From positions 5,074,501 to 5,138,500 of the forward strand of contig NZ_CP095046.1 in NCBI RefSeq assembly GCF_022919215.1: a DNA stretch of 64,000 bases, written 5' to 3'. The DNA is from Hymenobacter cellulosilyticus. Lineage in GTDB: Bacteria; Bacteroidota; Bacteroidia; Cytophagales; Hymenobacteraceae. This document shows positions 62,687-64,000 of this stretch, piece after piece. Numbering within the stretch: position 1 is the stretch's first letter; each line of letters starts with the position of its first letter. The notes beneath the pieces are model-generated. The model saw nothing but the letters and a program-made list of their open reading frames with translations, had not been told where the DNA came from and did not search any database. A program made the translations under genes and the position numbers.

Positions 62687-64000
62687 ATGACTGCTGCTGC
62701 CGACTACGCCGCCCTCTCCCCGCTGACCGCCGTTTCGCCTCTCGACGGGCGCTACCGCCGCCAAACGCTGCCCCTGGCGGCCTACTTCTCCGAGCTGGCC
62801 CTGATTCGCTACCGGGTGCTTATCGAAGTTGAGTATTTCATTGCTCTCTGCGAACTGCCCCTGCCTCAGCTGCAAAGCGTGCCGGCCGACATATCTGGCC
62901 AGCTGCGCGGTATCTACAAGAACTTTTCGCAGGCCGATGCCGAAGCCGTAAAAGCCCACGAGAAGGTAACCAACCACGATGTGAAGGCCGTGGAGTACTT
63001 CCTGCGGGACCAGTTTACGGCTCTGGGGCTGGGCAATTATCTGGAGTTTATCCACTTCGGCTTGACTTCCCAGGACATCAACAATACGGCTATTCCGCTG
63101 AGTTTGCAGCACGCCCTGCTGCACACGCTGCTGCCCGCCTACGCCCAGGTGCGCAACCAGTTGGCCGCCCGCGCCTCCGACTGGGAAACCATTCCGATGC
63201 TGGCCCGCACCCACGGTCAGCCAGCCTCGCCCACCCGCTTGGGCAAGGAAATTCAGGTGTTCGTGGCCCGGCTCGACGCCCAGGTGGAGCTGCTGGCCCA
63301 GGTACCGTTTGGCGCCAAGTTTGGAGGGGCCACCGGCAACCTGAACGCCCACCAGGTAGCCTACCCGCAGGTGGATTGGAAGCAGTTCGCCGACGTGTTC
63401 GTGAACAACCGCCTGGGCTTGCACCGCAGCCAGCCTACCACCCAGATTGAGCACTACGACCATTTGGCCGCTACCTGCGACGGGCTCAAGCGCCTCAACA
63501 ACATTCTTATCGACTTGGCCCGGGACGTGTGGCAGTACATTTCGATGGGCTACTTCCGCCAGACCATCAAGGCCGGGGAAGTGGGCTCGTCGGCCATGCC
63601 GCATAAGGTGAACCCGATTGACTTTGAAAACGCCGAGGGCAACCTGGGCGTGGCCAATGCCGTGCTGGAGCACCTCTCGGCCAAGCTGCCCATCAGCCGC
63701 CTGCAGCGCGACCTAACCGACTCCACCGTGCTGCGAAACCTGGGCGTGCCGCTGGGCCACATCCTGATTGCGCTAAACTCCCTGCAGCGCGGCCTCGACA
63801 AGCTGGCCCTCGACGAGCAGGCCCTGCACCGCGACCTGGAGGCCAACTGGGCCGTGGTGGCCGAGGCCATTCAGACGGTGCTGCGCCGCGAGAATTACCC
63901 CGACCCCTATAACGCCCTGAAGGCTTTGACCCGCACCGGGGAGGCTATTTCGCAGGCTAGCATTGCTGAATTTATTGAGACACTCACCGTGGCTGACGCT
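62687..64000 (+). CDS. purB: Adenylosuccinate lyase, 3'-truncated by window edge
   Basis: 438 codons are visible from ATG 62687 (MTAAADYAALSPLTAVSPLDGRYRRQTLPL) to the last base, with no stop reached. Fumarase-superfamily signatures: KAHEKVTNHDVKAVEYFL, HFGLTSQDINNTAIPLSL, ARTHGQPASPTRLGKEIQVF and the SSAMPHKVNPIDFENAEGN loop (about residue 301). It catalyses two steps: SAICAR to AICAR and adenylosuccinate to AMP. Roughly 10-15 residues at the C-terminus lie beyond the window. It shares a promoter region with the divergent transglycosylase gene. Confidence 0.95.
   Translation, partial: MTAAADYAALSPLTAVSPLDGRYRRQTLPLAAYFSELALIRYRVLIEVEYFIALCELPLPQLQSVPADISGQLRGIYKNFSQADAEAVKAHEKVTNHDVKAVEYFLRDQFTALGLGNYLEFIHFGLTSQDINNTAIPLSLQHALLHTLLPAYAQVRNQLAARASDWETIPMLARTHGQPASPTRLGKEIQVFVARLDAQVELLAQVPFGAKFGGATGNLNAHQVAYPQVDWKQFADVFVNNRLGLHRSQPTTQIEHYDHLAATCDGLKRLNNILIDLARDVWQYISMGYFRQTIKAGEVGSSAMPHKVNPIDFENAEGNLGVANAVLEHLSAKLPISRLQRDLTDSTVLRNLGVPLGHILIALNSLQRGLDKLALDEQALHRDLEANWAVVAEAIQTVLRRENYPDPYNALKALTRTGEAISQASIAEFIETLTVADA

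Noticed and set aside
1..64000. tRNA and rRNA genes
   Set aside because: I saw no cloverleaf or rRNA-like sequence by eye; a covariance search would be needed to be certain.

Overview
The window looks like chromosome of a GC-rich member of the Bacteroidota, most likely Hymenobacter or a close relative in the Hymenobacteraceae. The evidence is a C-terminal type IX secretion sorting domain, a DUF5686 outer-membrane protein with a carboxypeptidase-like regulatory domain, a eukaryotic-type (GT3) glycogen synthase, an AsmA-like/GT51 fusion, a Bacteroidota-type TssD, promoters of the TTTG-N19-TAnnTTTG kind and several TTG starts. I see no rRNA, tRNA, CRISPR array, prophage or insertion sequence, but I had no search tools.

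Layout. 1-15.5 kb: envelope and carbohydrate functions (T9SS-exported protein, TPR protein, pirin, sugar dehydrogenase, two aldo/keto reductases, Gfo/Idh/MocA oxidoreductase, GH43 lipoprotein, small lipoproteins, TPR-sensor histidine kinase, DUF885 peptidase). 15.8-26.6 kb: a PAS-only protein with a CZB-like partner, two acetyltransferases, an M28 peptidase, a YfcC-type carrier and two tandem DUF421 membrane proteins with zinc ribbons. 26.8-30.7 kb: a glycogen pair (GH13 branching-type enzyme, GT3 synthase). 30.7-43.5 kb: DUF4198 protein, STAS protein, ribonuclease Z, queuosine-precursor transporter, a secreted paralogue pair, trpS, CaiB-like CoA-transferase, DEAD-box helicase and DUF5686 protein. 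44.7-48.4 kb: a five-gene minus-strand accessory operon. 48.5-64 kb: menA, glutathione peroxidase, LOG-type hydrolase, argS, arginase, arginine decarboxylase, twin mini-lipoproteins, gmhB, protoporphyrinogen oxidase, a polyprenol-phosphate mannosyltransferase, TerC, an AsmA/GT51 transglycosylase and the 5' part of purB.

The most interesting locus is 44.7-48.4 kb. A type VI secretion tube protein (TssD/Hcp) is fused through an Ala-rich linker to a TNT-type NAD+ glycohydrolase domain. Four small genes follow in the same direction: two paralogues of about 210 residues, an SseB-like protein and a 137-residue orphan. This reads as a loaded-Hcp effector with candidate immunity or accessory genes. 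No T6SS structural genes are visible nearby.

Thirteen single-base deletions, all next to runs of three or four G or C, break twelve otherwise well-formed genes, including the TssD-TNT gene. Each is repaired by one extra G or C. This pattern points to consensus errors of long-read sequencing, so I annotate these genes as intact with a frameshift to correct, not as pseudogenes. Three related palindromic repeat families sit between genes, and a dense GGTAAACA motif cluster lies upstream of the argS promoter.
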